From the NCBI RefSeq assembly GCF_003054045.1, contig NZ_QBKH01000001.1:806001-870000 (forward strand): a stretch of DNA of 64,000 nucleotides. The letters run 5' to 3'. Of this stretch, positions 1 to 8,667 are shown one piece after another (positions within the stretch are counted from its first letter, which is position 1; each line of letters starts with the position of its first letter). The notes below the pieces were generated by a model. It had not been told where the DNA came from. It did not search any database and saw only the letters and a program-made list of their open reading frames with translations. Source of the DNA: Sphingobacterium faecium. Its GTDB lineage: Bacteria > Bacteroidota > Bacteroidia > Sphingobacteriales > Sphingobacteriaceae. A program made the translations under genes and the position numbers.

Positions 1-40
1 ATTACCACTTATTGATTAGGAGATTCCTGAAATATTAACT

Positions 41-48
41 TATTTTTG
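41..48 (+). promoter_or_regulatory. TAnnTTTG -7 box directly before the S4 gene
   Basis: The sequence TATTTTTG matches the Bacteroidota -7 consensus TAnnTTTG. Only four bases separate it from the ATG at 53, so transcription would start at or next to the start codon, giving a leaderless or nearly leaderless mRNA. A TTG at 12-14 lies 26 bases upstream, a little far for a -33 element. Confidence 0.5.
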
Positions 49-52
49 CTGT

Positions 53-259
53 ATGCAAACATTCAAAATCGAAGGAGAATATATTCCATTAATTCAGTTA
101 CTAAAAGCTTTAAACTGGGTGGAGCATGGTGCTATGGCTCAGTTAGTTGTAACTGAGGGCATGGTGACTGTTAATGGTGAGGTAGATTACCGGAAAAGAC
201 TGAAAGTTAGACCTCATGATATCGTGGAATTTGAAGGTCAACAAGTAAAATTGGTATAA
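53..259 (+). CDS. Small S4-domain RNA-binding protein (YbcJ/YaaA-like)
   Basis: A 68-residue protein that is little more than one S4 RNA-binding domain. Residues 13-30 form the helical part (QLLKALNW...GAMAQ), followed by the turn and strand GMVTVNGEV and the basic RKRLKVRPHDIVEFEG segment typical of S4 domains. Stand-alone S4 proteins of this size bind structured RNA, probably rRNA or tRNA; the exact target is unknown. It precedes aroB by 48 bases on the same strand and may be co-transcribed with it. The ATG sits four bases after a TAnnTTTG box. The family call is firm, the cellular role is not. Confidence 0.85.
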   Translation: MQTFKIEGEYIPLIQLLKALNWVEHGAMAQLVVTEGMVTVNGEVDYRKRLKVRPHDIVEFEGQQVKLV

Positions 260-307
260 TATTTAACAAAATTTGTTTATAAAAAACATTAACTGAACGC
301 AATAGAA

Positions 308-1372
308 ATGCAATTTATAGAAAGTTTAGGCTATCAAGTAGTCTTTGATGACTCCTTACAGTCTCTAAAAACCTTTATACAAGAAAGAAATTACTCCAAG
401 ATTTTGGTCTTAGTTGATCGAAACACCAGTGATCATTGTTTACCTATTTTACAACCTATTTTGGCTGATCTCGGAAATTTTGATGTGATTGAAGTCGATC
501 CTGGAGAAGAAAATAAGAACATTGATTTTTGTATCGGTGTATGGAATACCATGCTTGATTTTGGCGCTGATAGACATAGCTTATTAATTAATTTAGGTGG
601 TGGTGTTGTTACCGATATGGGCGGTTTCGCTGCCTCCACATTCAAAAGAGGAATTGATTTTATTCAAGTTCCTACGACATTATTGTCTCAAGTAGATGCA
701 TCTGTTGGAGGTAAAACGGGAATAGATTTAGATAATTATAAAAATATCATCGGGACATTTACTCAGCCCCAAGCCGTATTTATATCAAGTGTATTTTTGA
801 AAACTTTGGAAAGAAGACAGTTGATCTCGGGTTTTGCAGAAGTGATCAAACATGGATTGATTTTCGATGGTTCCTATTATAACAAGATTAAAAACCTTGA
901 TGTAAATGCCATTACTTCAGAATATGTCAGACATTCGGTAGGTATTAAAAACACGGTGATCACACAAGATCCAAAGGAAAAAGGACTTCGTAAAATATTA
1001 AATTTTGGACATACGATTGGTCATGCAATCGAAGGTTATTCATTAGTTCATGATGAGCAATCCCTACTTCACGGTGAGGCTATTGCAGTTGGTATGATCT
1101 GTGAAGGTTATTTGTCACACAAATTGAATGGTCTTCCGTTGGAAGATCTACATGATTTAATTGCCACATTTAGAAAAAACTTCAACGACTATCAATTTGA
1201 TGATTCCATTGATCATGAGCTACTCGGTTTGATGAATAACGATAAGAAAAATCATTCCAATCAGATCGGGTTTGCCTTGTTGAGTAAAATTGGATCATGT
1301 GACTATGATATTTTTGTTACGGAAGATTTAATTATGGAAAGTTTAGATTTTTATCGTAATTTAATTGCATAA
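308..1372 (+). CDS. aroB: 3-dehydroquinate synthase
   Basis: Second step of the shikimate pathway: converts DAHP to 3-dehydroquinate in the cytoplasm, using NAD+ and a divalent metal. The 354-residue length is normal for the family. The NAD-binding motif GGGVVTD is at 97-103 and the substrate-binding VPTTLLSQVDASVGGKTG at 121-138. Expected zinc ligands are visible as E178 (AEVIKHG), H235 (NFGHTIGHA) and H255 (LLHGEA). The gene is followed 14 bases later by a secreted ThuA protein, so a short operon is possible, though the functions do not obviously connect. Confidence 0.96.
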   Translation: MQFIESLGYQVVFDDSLQSLKTFIQERNYSKILVLVDRNTSDHCLPILQPILADLGNFDVIEVDPGEENKNIDFCIGVWNTMLDFGADRHSLLINLGGGVVTDMGGFAASTFKRGIDFIQVPTTLLSQVDASVGGKTGIDLDNYKNIIGTFTQPQAVFISSVFLKTLERRQLISGFAEVIKHGLIFDGSYYNKIKNLDVNAITSEYVRHSVGIKNTVITQDPKEKGLRKILNFGHTIGHAIEGYSLVHDEQSLLHGEAIAVGMICEGYLSHKLNGLPLEDLHDLIATFRKNFNDYQFDDSIDHELLGLMNNDKKNHSNQIGFALLSKIGSCDYDIFVTEDLIMESLDFYRNLIA

Positions 1373-1386
1373 ACCTCATTATAACT

Positions 1387-2106
1387 ATGTCTAATCTTTT
1401 CAGAAAAGTAGTATTCTTCTTTACAACATTTTGTGCGACTCAGGTGAGTGCCCAAGAACGAATTTTGATTTTTTCCAAGACAACGGGATTTAGACATGAA
1501 AGTATCGAACATGGTGCTGCGGTATTAAAGCAATTAGCATTGAGCAATAATATGCAGGCCGATCATTCTGAAGACAGTCGCTTATTTACAGACTCTACGC
1601 TAGCAAAATACGATGCTTTAGTTTTTTTGAGCACAACTGGAGATATTTTTAATGAAAGTGAAAAAGCGGCATTTGTTCGTTTTATACAATCTGGTAAAGG
1701 ATTTGTAGGCATACATGCTGCAAGCGATACGGAATATAATTGGCCTTGGTATGGACAACTTGTTGGCGGATATTTTGCTTCGCATCCGGCCGTTCAGAAA
1801 GCTAATATTAACATCATCGATCACCATCACGAAGCAACGAAGCATCTACCTAAAATTTGGTTTCATCGCGACGAGTGGTATGATTTTAAATCAATGAAAA
1901 AGGGACTTCATGTATTAATGGAGTTGGATGAGACCAGCTACAAAGGAGGGAAGATGGGAAAATTTCATCCCATTGCTTGGTATCAAGAGTTTGATGGCGG
2001 CCGATCATTCTATACGGGGCTTGGCCATACTTTAGATGCTTTTGACACTGAAAAATTTCAACAGCATATTATTGGTGGAATCCAATATGTTATGAAGAAG
2101 AAATAA
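1387..2106 (+). CDS. Secreted ThuA-domain protein
   Basis: A 239-residue protein with an N-terminal signal peptide (hydrophobic core about 8-18, likely cleavage after VSAQ near residue 23). The rest is a ThuA-like domain, a class I glutamine-amidotransferase-like fold found in trehalose-utilisation and sugar-oxidation proteins. Family landmarks are FSKTTGFRHESIEHG near 30-44, the GFVGIHAASDTEYNWPWYG segment in the middle and a C-terminal HPIAWYQ...GRSFYTGLGHT block. Bacteroidota carry many such periplasmic proteins, often near glycan loci; the reaction is unproven. It lies directly behind aroB and ends before a strong hairpin terminator. Confidence 0.88.
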   Translation: MSNLFRKVVFFFTTFCATQVSAQERILIFSKTTGFRHESIEHGAAVLKQLALSNNMQADHSEDSRLFTDSTLAKYDALVFLSTTGDIFNESEKAAFVRFIQSGKGFVGIHAASDTEYNWPWYGQLVGGYFASHPAVQKANINIIDHHHEATKHLPKIWFHRDEWYDFKSMKKGLHVLMELDETSYKGGKMGKFHPIAWYQEFDGGRSFYTGLGHTLDAFDTEKFQQHIIGGIQYVMKKK

Positions 2107-2126
2107 CAAAAAGATCATTCTATGAG

Positions 2127-2168
2127 TGGCCCCAAATAGTAAACAACTATTTGGGGCCATTTTATTTT
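2127..2168 (+). terminator. Hairpin terminator between convergent genes
   Basis: A perfect 13-bp stem (2127-2139 with 2147-2159, arms TGGCCCCAAATAG / CTATTTGGGGCCA) with a 7-base loop is followed by TTTTATTTT. It ends the ThuA transcript and lies just beyond the 3' end of the convergent TonB receptor gene, so it probably serves both strands. Confidence 0.9.
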
Positions 2169-2186
2169 GCCTCACCTTTTATCAGT

Positions 2187-4076
2187 TTAGTAGCTAATCG
2201 TGTATTTTGCACCCAGTGTATACCAAGTACCTGGCATGGGTACTGCACCAGCTTCAATGTATTTCACATTAAATAGATTCTGTGCATCTGCATAGAGGTT
2301 TAATTTGTTGATTTGATTGGAAACACGAACATCCGAAATATAATACGATTTATAAGAAAGTCGTTCATTGAAGCGATTGGCAGTTGTTAAACTCCAACTT
2401 TTATGACTCACTGTTAAGTTTAAGTTGACTTGGTTTCTCAAACTTTCAATCGTATATTTTGAAGCATTCGGAAGTTCATCCTCTAATTTTGGATGCAAAT
2501 AACTGTAACCAATAGTGGCGTAATATTTTGTTTGAGATTCTGGAGAATTTAGGTCTACGCGCAGATTGGCATGGAAACCATGTACTTTATTGTTATCGAT
2601 GTTTTGTGGTTGCCAAGGCTCTGTATTTACGGAACGAGTCCAGTCTATAAAATCACTAATCGTTCTGTAGAAATATCCTGCTTGTGCAATGATATGCGCA
2701 CTCGTATATTTCACAGCCCCTTCGATTTGTTTGGCTCGTTCAGCTTGCAATTGAGGGTTTCCAATGTTAGCAGGTCTTTGATTTAAATACAGATCTGTAA
2801 ACGAAGGTATCCGTTGACTCGATCCCGCATTGAAAATCAATTTCCAATTGGTATGCAGATCATATCCCAAATCTATACCTGGGAATACTTGCCAACTGTA
2901 GTCACTATTATAATTTACATAAGTACCTAAGTTGATATATAGATTTTTGATCATTTCAGTCTTGAATTCGATGTATCCACCATAATTTTCACGACTGTGC
3001 TTGCCTATATTGGAACTGGTTATATTTTCAAAACGACTTTCAACCCCTAATCCAAAAGAACCGTAATTTTGATCGTAACTAGCATTTAATTCGGCCATAA
3101 AGGCGTTATTGTAATGTTGACTTCTTGCCTTACTTAAGTCATGTCTAAAATAGCGGTAATCGTCTTCGTTGTAACGATTAGAAATCCGTGGAGATAGGGT
3201 TAATGCTTCGCTGAGTTTATGCTTCGACTGTATGGTTGCAAATGCTGTTTTAACCAATTCGTAGGATTCTTTATCTCCAGGAGAAGCATAATAACCATTT
3301 GCTCCAAACTGATTATCGATATAGCCAATAGATGTAGCAATATTATTTAGACTATCGGGAGTATAAGTTCCTTGATAATAAATTTTATTGTTTTTTGAAG
3401 CGGTGTTATAGCGCTGTCCATTTGAATCTTCATGTCCTAAATAGAGCTGATGGTCAAACTTGGATGTCTTATTCATGATGCCCAACTGAAATCCTTTACC
3501 ATAGTATTTTCCAGTTTTTGTATCCTCACTGTTTTGAAAAGAACTTCCCGTGTATACTTGAGCACTGATGAGGTTGCTTGTTGCTGATTTTGTGACAATA
3601 TTAATTGCACCAGTTAAACTATTGATGCCATAAATTCGAGATGCAGGACCTTTAATAATTTCAATGCGTTCGATAGCTTCTGTTGGAATGGGCAGGTTAA
3701 GAGAATGATGAGCCGTTTGTGGGTCTGATATTTTAGCTCCGTTTAATAATATAAGTGTTTGTTCAAAAGAACCTCCATCAATGTTGACGTCAGCCTGTGA
3801 GCCGAATGGTCCTCTTTGACGGATATCGACACCATTTATGTATGCTAATAGTTCATTGACAGATCGTGCGGGCAACCGTTTGATATCTTCCTGCGTTATA
3901 ATTTGAATATTTCTTGTTTGTTTTGTAAAAGGAATTTGCAGCCGATTTTGATTAATGATCACCTCACTTAAGTTTGTTGTATCTTTTAATCTCTCGACTT
4001 GATCACTATTTACTTGACTAAAGGCATAAGTAGATGCTACTAAAGCAAGTGCTAGTAGGGTAATTTTTTTACTCAT
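2187..4076 (-). CDS. TonB-dependent outer-membrane receptor (BtuB-like)
   Basis: A 629-residue outer-membrane receptor that imports an unknown ligand using energy from TonB. A signal peptide occupies about residues 1-20. The plug domain runs from about 45 to 165 and shows the standard landmarks: IITQEDIKRLPARSVNELLAYINGVDI, the DGGSFEQTLILLNG strand and ERIEIIKGPASRIYGINSLTGAINI. The remaining ~460 residues are alternating aromatic-rich beta strands ending in a C-terminal aromatic (Tyr). There is no carboxypeptidase-like N-terminal extension, so it is the classical BtuB/CirA type and not SusC. No cobalamin riboswitch is seen; the leader is only about 20 bases. The substrate cannot be told. 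Confidence 0.9.
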   Translation of the reverse strand: MSKKITLLALALVASTYAFSQVNSDQVERLKDTTNLSEVIINQNRLQIPFTKQTRNIQIITQEDIKRLPARSVNELLAYINGVDIRQRGPFGSQADVNIDGGSFEQTLILLNGAKISDPQTAHHSLNLPIPTEAIERIEIIKGPASRIYGINSLTGAINIVTKSATSNLISAQVYTGSSFQNSEDTKTGKYYGKGFQLGIMNKTSKFDHQLYLGHEDSNGQRYNTASKNNKIYYQGTYTPDSLNNIATSIGYIDNQFGANGYYASPGDKESYELVKTAFATIQSKHKLSEALTLSPRISNRYNEDDYRYFRHDLSKARSQHYNNAFMAELNASYDQNYGSFGLGVESRFENITSSNIGKHSRENYGGYIEFKTEMIKNLYINLGTYVNYNSDYSWQVFPGIDLGYDLHTNWKLIFNAGSSQRIPSFTDLYLNQRPANIGNPQLQAERAKQIEGAVKYTSAHIIAQAGYFYRTISDFIDWTRSVNTEPWQPQNIDNNKVHGFHANLRVDLNSPESQTKYYATIGYSYLHPKLEDELPNASKYTIESLRNQVNLNLTVSHKSWSLTTANRFNERLSYKSYYISDVRVSNQINKLNLYADAQNLFNVKYIEAGAVPMPGTWYTLGAKYTISY

Positions 4077-4101
4077 TTGGCATGTCTTAAAATTTATGTG
4101 A

Positions 4102-4109
4102 CAAAAGTA
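4102..4109 (-). promoter_or_regulatory. TAnnTTTG -7 box of the TonB receptor gene
   Basis: On the minus strand this reads TACTTTTG. It lies 25 bases upstream of the receptor ATG. No TTG at -33 spacing is visible. Confidence 0.45.
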
Positions 4110-4167
4110 ATTTCATCATGATTTATTTTAAGGTGCCGGTTTTTAAATTGTATCTAGTCCGGTTGAT

Positions 4168-5106
4168 TTAAAGTTCTTCTCTTCCCATATTTTTTTTATT
4201 TTCCGTATTTATAGGGGCTTCATCAATCGTCACTTTTCCTATATTTTTGAGATCTGGTTGACCTGCTTCCACCCACGCAGAGTACCAAAATGCACCTACT
4301 TGTTGTATAGCGCTTGTCATTCTTCTTTCAACCATGCCATTGAGTAATTGATGATAAGCATGTGCATATTCGTCCGAATACGTTCTGATTAATATATTGT
4401 TTCGTTCAATGAATGCATATTTTTTATATTTTGAGAATGAATTGTTTAATTGTTTCTCAAGCATGAGTACAGAATCTACAAGTCGATTGCTTTCTTTTAC
4501 AATATCCCAAGCAGTCGCTATTGGATCGTTAATAAAATGTGCCCGCCCTTTGATGAATGTATATTTGCTAGAAAACATTTCGGGCAAACGACTTTCCCAA
4601 AAGGCATGTATACCAATTTGGTTAGTCAATTGTCCATTGTAGTTTTTAGTGGTGTGAAGTGGGACATGGGCATCCCCAATATAATGACCCAAATCAGCTG
4701 AAAACCGGATGATCTTAGGGATATCTTTATGTTTAAATGCCAGTACCAATTTATTGTAGCTAAAGGATATTTGCCATGGAACGATTCCGGTTAACAATAA
4801 CTGCTTTTCTTGATATTTTTCTTTTGCTTTTGACCAGTGTATCGGAATAGAGTCAATAGTAAGTTCATCAAAATTATCGATGTCGATATAATGACGAGTT
4901 GGTTCGAGACTATCGATATAGCATCTTTTATCTGCATCGACTGCTTTTTCACTAATTAAGATAATATTTTTCTTATAAAAGGCTGCTAGTGTTGGCGGGA
5001 GGGTGTAAACAGCATATTCATTAATTTTTTTATGAGCAAAAAATCCCCAAGAATTACATAATAGAAAAATAATGGATAAAGAGATTATGATTGATAATCT
5101 TTTCAT
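4168..5106 (-). CDS. Secreted zinc enzyme of the P1 nuclease / phospholipase C fold
   Basis: A 312-residue exported protein. The signal peptide ends just before W20, so Trp becomes the first mature residue, as in S1/P1 nuclease and zinc phospholipase C where the N-terminal Trp is itself a zinc ligand. The other trinuclear-zinc ligands fall at the right spacing: H25, D57, H72, H141, D145, H151, H167 and E171 (LGHYIGDAHVPLH and GIHAFWES motifs). W1-H6 spacing resembles P1 nuclease; Glu as last ligand resembles phospholipase C. So the enzyme is probably a periplasmic phosphodiesterase, but nucleic acid versus lipid substrate is undecided. It lies upstream of the TonB receptor on the same strand, 91 bases away. 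Confidence 0.85.
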   Translation of the reverse strand: MKRLSIIISLSIIFLLCNSWGFFAHKKINEYAVYTLPPTLAAFYKKNIILISEKAVDADKRCYIDSLEPTRHYIDIDNFDELTIDSIPIHWSKAKEKYQEKQLLLTGIVPWQISFSYNKLVLAFKHKDIPKIIRFSADLGHYIGDAHVPLHTTKNYNGQLTNQIGIHAFWESRLPEMFSSKYTFIKGRAHFINDPIATAWDIVKESNRLVDSVLMLEKQLNNSFSKYKKYAFIERNNILIRTYSDEYAHAYHQLLNGMVERRMTSAIQQVGAFWYSAWVEAGQPDLKNIGKVTIDEAPINTENKKNMGREEL

Positions 5107-5254
5107 GTTTTAATAATTGGTTATTAGAAAGTAAGTTACGGACTATCATTTAAAATGCCAAGCATTTATTCATCATAAATGTAAAAACCTAACCTAAATT
5201 TAACTTTAATGTCATCAAAAATTTTTATTTTGGCGATAAATAATCGCGAAGTTT

Positions 5255-6241
5255 ATGAAAATACTTTATGCGGTACAGGGTACAGGAAATGGTCATCTCA
5301 GTAGAGCGATGGATATCGTACCTTGTTTACGTAATTTTGGAGAAGTGGATGTATTGGTTAGCGGGACGCAGGCTGATTTGGTTTTACCGTTTGAAGTTAA
5401 GTATCGGCTTCATGGTTTGAGCTTCATTTTTGGAAAATCGGGTGGAGTAGATCTTTGGAAAACATTTATGAGTTCTACGGTCCGTAAATTTACTCAGGAG
5501 ATTAAATCACTTCCTATTGAACAATACGATCTTGTTATCAATGATTTTGAACCCATATCTGCTTGGTCGGCTCATATGAAAGAATATCCCTGTATTGGTT
5601 TGAGCCATCAGATTGCCGCTTTAGACCCGTCCAGTCCTAAGCCCGATGATACCGATATGTTGGGGAAATTTATCATGAAAAATTATGCTCCTTCTACCTA
5701 TGCTTATGGATTTCACTTCAAAAGTTATAATAAAAACATATTTACTCCTGTTATTCGAAATTCTGTTCGTGAACTCGATGTGCAAGACAAGGGGCATTAT
5801 ACGGTATATCTACCAGCCTATGATGATGCGCATCTCTTGAAGCATCTGATGAAATTTTCCGATATCAATTGGCAGGTATTTAGTAAACATAATTCGCGCG
5901 CTTTTGACATGAAAAATGTTTCTATACGTCCTATTAATAATGATGCCTTCATCACCAGTATGGCTAGTTCTTCAGGTGTTCTTTGTGGGGCAGGATTTGA
6001 AACACCTGCAGAAGCCTTATACCTGCAAAAGAAACTATTGGTCATTCCGATGAAGAACCAATATGAACAGCATTTAAATGCTGCAGCATTGGAAGAAATG
6101 GGTGTACCTGTCATATCTAGCCTCAAACAAAAAAATATGTTATCCATAGAGGCTTGGTTAAATAGCAAATCTCGGGTAGTAGTAGATTATAAAAATAATA
6201 CTCAAGAAATTATCACTAATATTGTGACAAAACATACTTAA
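5255..6241 (+). CDS. MurG/UGT-like glycosyltransferase, unknown acceptor
   Basis: A 328-residue cytoplasmic protein with a GT-B fold. The N-terminal glycine-rich loop YAVQGTGNGHLSRA (residues 5-18) and the C-terminal donor-site segment GAGFETPAEALYLQKKLLVIP (about 248-268) are characteristic of family 28/1-like glycosyltransferases. The pair of motifs supports transfer of a nucleotide-activated sugar, but donor and acceptor are not predictable. It is the first gene of a tight plus-strand run: the FKBP gene begins 6 bases after it and the aldo/keto reductase overlaps that one. Confidence 0.8.
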   Translation: MKILYAVQGTGNGHLSRAMDIVPCLRNFGEVDVLVSGTQADLVLPFEVKYRLHGLSFIFGKSGGVDLWKTFMSSTVRKFTQEIKSLPIEQYDLVINDFEPISAWSAHMKEYPCIGLSHQIAALDPSSPKPDDTDMLGKFIMKNYAPSTYAYGFHFKSYNKNIFTPVIRNSVRELDVQDKGHYTVYLPAYDDAHLLKHLMKFSDINWQVFSKHNSRAFDMKNVSIRPINNDAFITSMASSSGVLCGAGFETPAEALYLQKKLLVIPMKNQYEQHLNAAALEEMGVPVISSLKQKNMLSIEAWLNSKSRVVVDYKNNTQEIITNIVTKHT

Positions 6242-6247
6242 AATTTT

Positions 6248-6955
6248 ATGAAATATATTGCTTTAGCATTACTGTCTTTGGCTACACTATCGGTATCGGC
6301 ACAACAAAAAAAGAAAATTGTAAAAAAAACAACAGCGGCAAAACCAATGTTATCTTCAAAAGCAGATTCTGTATCTTATGCTTTTGGGCGTGATATTGGA
6401 TCATCGCTAAAAAGTTTAGAAATTGCGGACTGGAACAAAGACCTGATCGGTAAAGCTATCATCAGTGCACTTGATGGACAAAATTCTTTAATAGCAGAAG
6501 ATGAATTACGTGTTGTGATCCAAAACGCTGTCAATGAAGCTAGAGAGTTGAAAGAAAAGGAGAATCTTGCTAAAGAGCAAGCTTTTTTTACTGAAAATGC
6601 TAAGAAAGCGACAGTGAAAAGTACGGAAGAAGGACTACAATATGAAATATTGGTGGAGGGTAATGGTGAAAAGCCTAGCCGTGAGAATGAAGTAACTGTG
6701 CATTACACCGGGACCTTATTGGATGGAAAGAAGTTTGATAGTTCTCTTGATCGTAATGAACCCTTGAAAATGAAGTTGGATCGTGTGATTGAGGGTTGGA
6801 AAATTGGAGTTCCACTGATGTCTAAGGGAGCAAAATATCGATTTTATGTTCCAAGTAAATTAGGATATGGAAGTCAAAATATGGGCGCTATTCCTCCGAA
6901 TAGTATTTTGATCTTTGATATTGAATTATTAGATTTTGTTAAAGATGAAGTATAA
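6248..6955 (+). CDS. Periplasmic FKBP-type peptidyl-prolyl isomerase (FkpA/Mip-like)
   Basis: A 235-residue exported protein-folding helper. The signal peptide is about 1-18 (ends SVSA). It is followed by a lysine-rich stretch, an alpha-helical FKBP N-terminal dimerisation region (about 40-110, with DSVSYAFGRDIG) and a full FKBP catalytic domain (about 120-230). Catalytic-domain landmarks are VHYTGTLLDGKKFDSS, VIEGWKIGVPLMSKGAKYRFYVPSKLGYG and IPPNSILIFDIELLDF. The domain layout matches FkpA/Mip. Its stop codon is overlapped by the next gene, implying translational coupling. Confidence 0.93.
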   Translation: MKYIALALLSLATLSVSAQQKKKIVKKTTAAKPMLSSKADSVSYAFGRDIGSSLKSLEIADWNKDLIGKAIISALDGQNSLIAEDELRVVIQNAVNEARELKEKENLAKEQAFFTENAKKATVKSTEEGLQYEILVEGNGEKPSRENEVTVHYTGTLLDGKKFDSSLDRNEPLKMKLDRVIEGWKIGVPLMSKGAKYRFYVPSKLGYGSQNMGAIPPNSILIFDIELLDFVKDEV

Positions 6956-7850
6956 TACAATAGGTCAATCATCTATAGCCGTATCTTCAATTGGTTTGGG
7001 CTGTATGTCTTTAAAAGGAAGCAAGCATAAGCAAGGGGTAGAGCTCATTCGTAAGGCTTTTGACAGCGGTATCAATTTTTTTGATACCGCTGATTTATAT
7101 GAAAAAGGATTTAATGAAATGCTTGTTGGTGAGGCCGTGCAAGATTTTAGAAAGGATATCGTTCTATCGACTAAAGTTGGAAACAGTTGGCGAGCTGATG
7201 GAAACGGTTGGGATTGGAAAGCATCCAAGCATTATATTGTCAAAACAGTTGAATCATCTCTGTCGCGATTAAAGACAGATTATATTGATCTTTATCAATT
7301 GCATGGAGGGACTATTGAAGATCCCATTGATGAAATTATAGAAGCTTTTGAAATACTCGTTGACGCGGGTAAAATTAGAACCTATGGTTTATCTTCGATA
7401 CGGCCCAATGTCATTCGACAGTATGTAGCAAAATCAAATATAAGTGCTGTCATGATGCAGTATAGTTTGCTTGATCGACGTCTAGAAGAAGAAATTGCCG
7501 CTTATTTATTGGAAAATCAGGTCTCCATATTGGCTAGGGGAGCAATCGCAAAAGGAATGTTAATCAATAAACCGGCTGAAAGTTTTTTACAATATAGTTC
7601 CAGTGAAGTGCAGCATATCATCCGGAATCTGAATGCCTTTGCTAAAAGACACGAAGTTAACAACCTAACCGCTGCGCTATCCTTTGTACTATCCAATGAA
7701 GCCGTGACTTCCGCGTTATTGGGCATAAATACCCCATTGCAAATGTCCGAATTTATTCAAATTAAAGAACAGATTCGTCTTTTAAGTTTAACAGAAAAAA
7801 CTGAATTATTAAGCGGTGTCCGTGCACTGTATTTTACGGAGCACCGTTAA
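6945..7850 (+). CDS. Aldo/keto reductase
   Basis: A 301-residue NADPH-dependent TIM-barrel oxidoreductase. The catalytic tetrad is intact: D47 and Y52 (FFDTADLYEKG), K77 (LSTKVG) and H120 (DLYQLHGG). An SNE-type cofactor region lies near the C terminus (LSNEAVTSALLGI). I place the start at the ATG at 6945 instead of the TTG at 6936; it overlaps the end of the FKBP gene by 11 bases and gives the usual AKR N terminus MKYNTIGQSSIAVSSIGLGC. The physiological substrate is unknown; it resembles the AKR group acting on aldehydes and methylglyoxal-like compounds. Confidence 0.9.
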   Translation: MKYNTIGQSSIAVSSIGLGCMSLKGSKHKQGVELIRKAFDSGINFFDTADLYEKGFNEMLVGEAVQDFRKDIVLSTKVGNSWRADGNGWDWKASKHYIVKTVESSLSRLKTDYIDLYQLHGGTIEDPIDEIIEAFEILVDAGKIRTYGLSSIRPNVIRQYVAKSNISAVMMQYSLLDRRLEEEIAAYLLENQVSILARGAIAKGMLINKPAESFLQYSSSEVQHIIRNLNAFAKRHEVNNLTAALSFVLSNEAVTSALLGINTPLQMSEFIQIKEQIRLLSLTEKTELLSGVRALYFTEHR

Positions 7851-7852
7851 AT

Positions 7853-8596
7853 TTAGGATGTGAAATAAGTTTGTATAATACGTTCCAGATCTTCTTTTGT
7901 ATCGACAGCAATTGTTTCATGCTCTGTTTCTGCCGTTTGGATGGTGTATCCGTGCTCGATCCAGCGCAATTGTTCTAACGCTTCAGTCTCTTCGAGAGCT
8001 CCAATAGGAAGCTGTGTAAGTTCTTTTAAAATAGCTGTTCTATAACCGTATATTCCAATATGTTTATAAAAGCTATGTTTTGAAAGCCAGTGTTCTTGTT
8101 CTAAGCCTCTAAGGTAAGGTATCGTTTGTCTCGAAAAGTAGATTGCTTGTTCATGAATATTGCGTACCACTTTTGGGATATTGACATTAAACAATTCGTC
8201 CGGTGTATGAATTTTTTTGACAAGCGTGGCTATTTGTGTTTCCTCCTTATTAAAACAAGATGTGAGTAATTCGATCTGTAGCGGATTGATGAACGGTTCA
8301 TCTCCTTGTATATTGATCGCTATATCAAATCCACTGATCTTAGATACCACTTCTGCACAACGATCTGTTCCAGATTGATGTGCAGATGATGTCATAGCGA
8401 CATTTCCAGCAAAGCTACGCACATGTTCTGCTATCCGTTCATCATCTGTTGCTACGATGACCTCATGCAGACAACTTGCATTTTTTACTTGTTCATACAC
8501 ACGTTGAATCATGGATTTACCAGCGATATCAATTAATGGTTTTCCAGGAAATCTGGAAGAAGCAAAACGTGCAGGAATAATACCGATTACTTTCAT
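7853..8596 (-). CDS. kdsB: CMP-KDO synthetase (3-deoxy-manno-octulosonate cytidylyltransferase)
   Basis: Activates KDO with CTP to form CMP-KDO for the lipopolysaccharide inner core, in the cytoplasm. At 247 residues it matches the known family length. The nucleotidyltransferase N terminus IIPARFASSRFPGKPL (residues 6-21) and the metal/substrate region INIQGDEPFI are clear. I choose the ATG at 8596; a longer in-frame start at 8629 lies inside a hairpin and adds 11 non-conserved residues. The gene is last in a minus-strand run trpS - deoxynucleoside kinase - kdsB. Confidence 0.95.
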   Translation of the reverse strand: MKVIGIIPARFASSRFPGKPLIDIAGKSMIQRVYEQVKNASCLHEVIVATDDERIAEHVRSFAGNVAMTSSAHQSGTDRCAEVVSKISGFDIAINIQGDEPFINPLQIELLTSCFNKEETQIATLVKKIHTPDELFNVNIPKVVRNIHEQAIYFSRQTIPYLRGLEQEHWLSKHSFYKHIGIYGYRTAILKELTQLPIGALEETEALEQLRWIEHGYTIQTAETEHETIAVDTKEDLERIIQTYFTS

Positions 8597-8615
8597 TTTT
8601 TTAGCTTTAAAAGTA

Positions 8616-8643
8616 AAGCCAGTTTCCATGGAAAAACTGGCTT
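8616..8643 (-). terminator. Hairpin between the kinase and kdsB
   Basis: Arms AAGCCAGTTT (8616-8625) and AAACTGGCTT (8634-8643) form a 10-bp stem around a short loop. The T tract after it on the minus strand is weak (CTTTACTTTT), so it may only partly terminate or may stabilise mRNA between the two genes. Confidence 0.5.
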
Positions 8644-8667
8644 ATGAATTATTTTATCCTATGTTGA

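Noticed and set aside
4077-4167. Cobalamin riboswitch upstream of the BtuB-like receptor
   Set aside because: The leader is only about 20 bases after the -7 box, and no B12-box is present.
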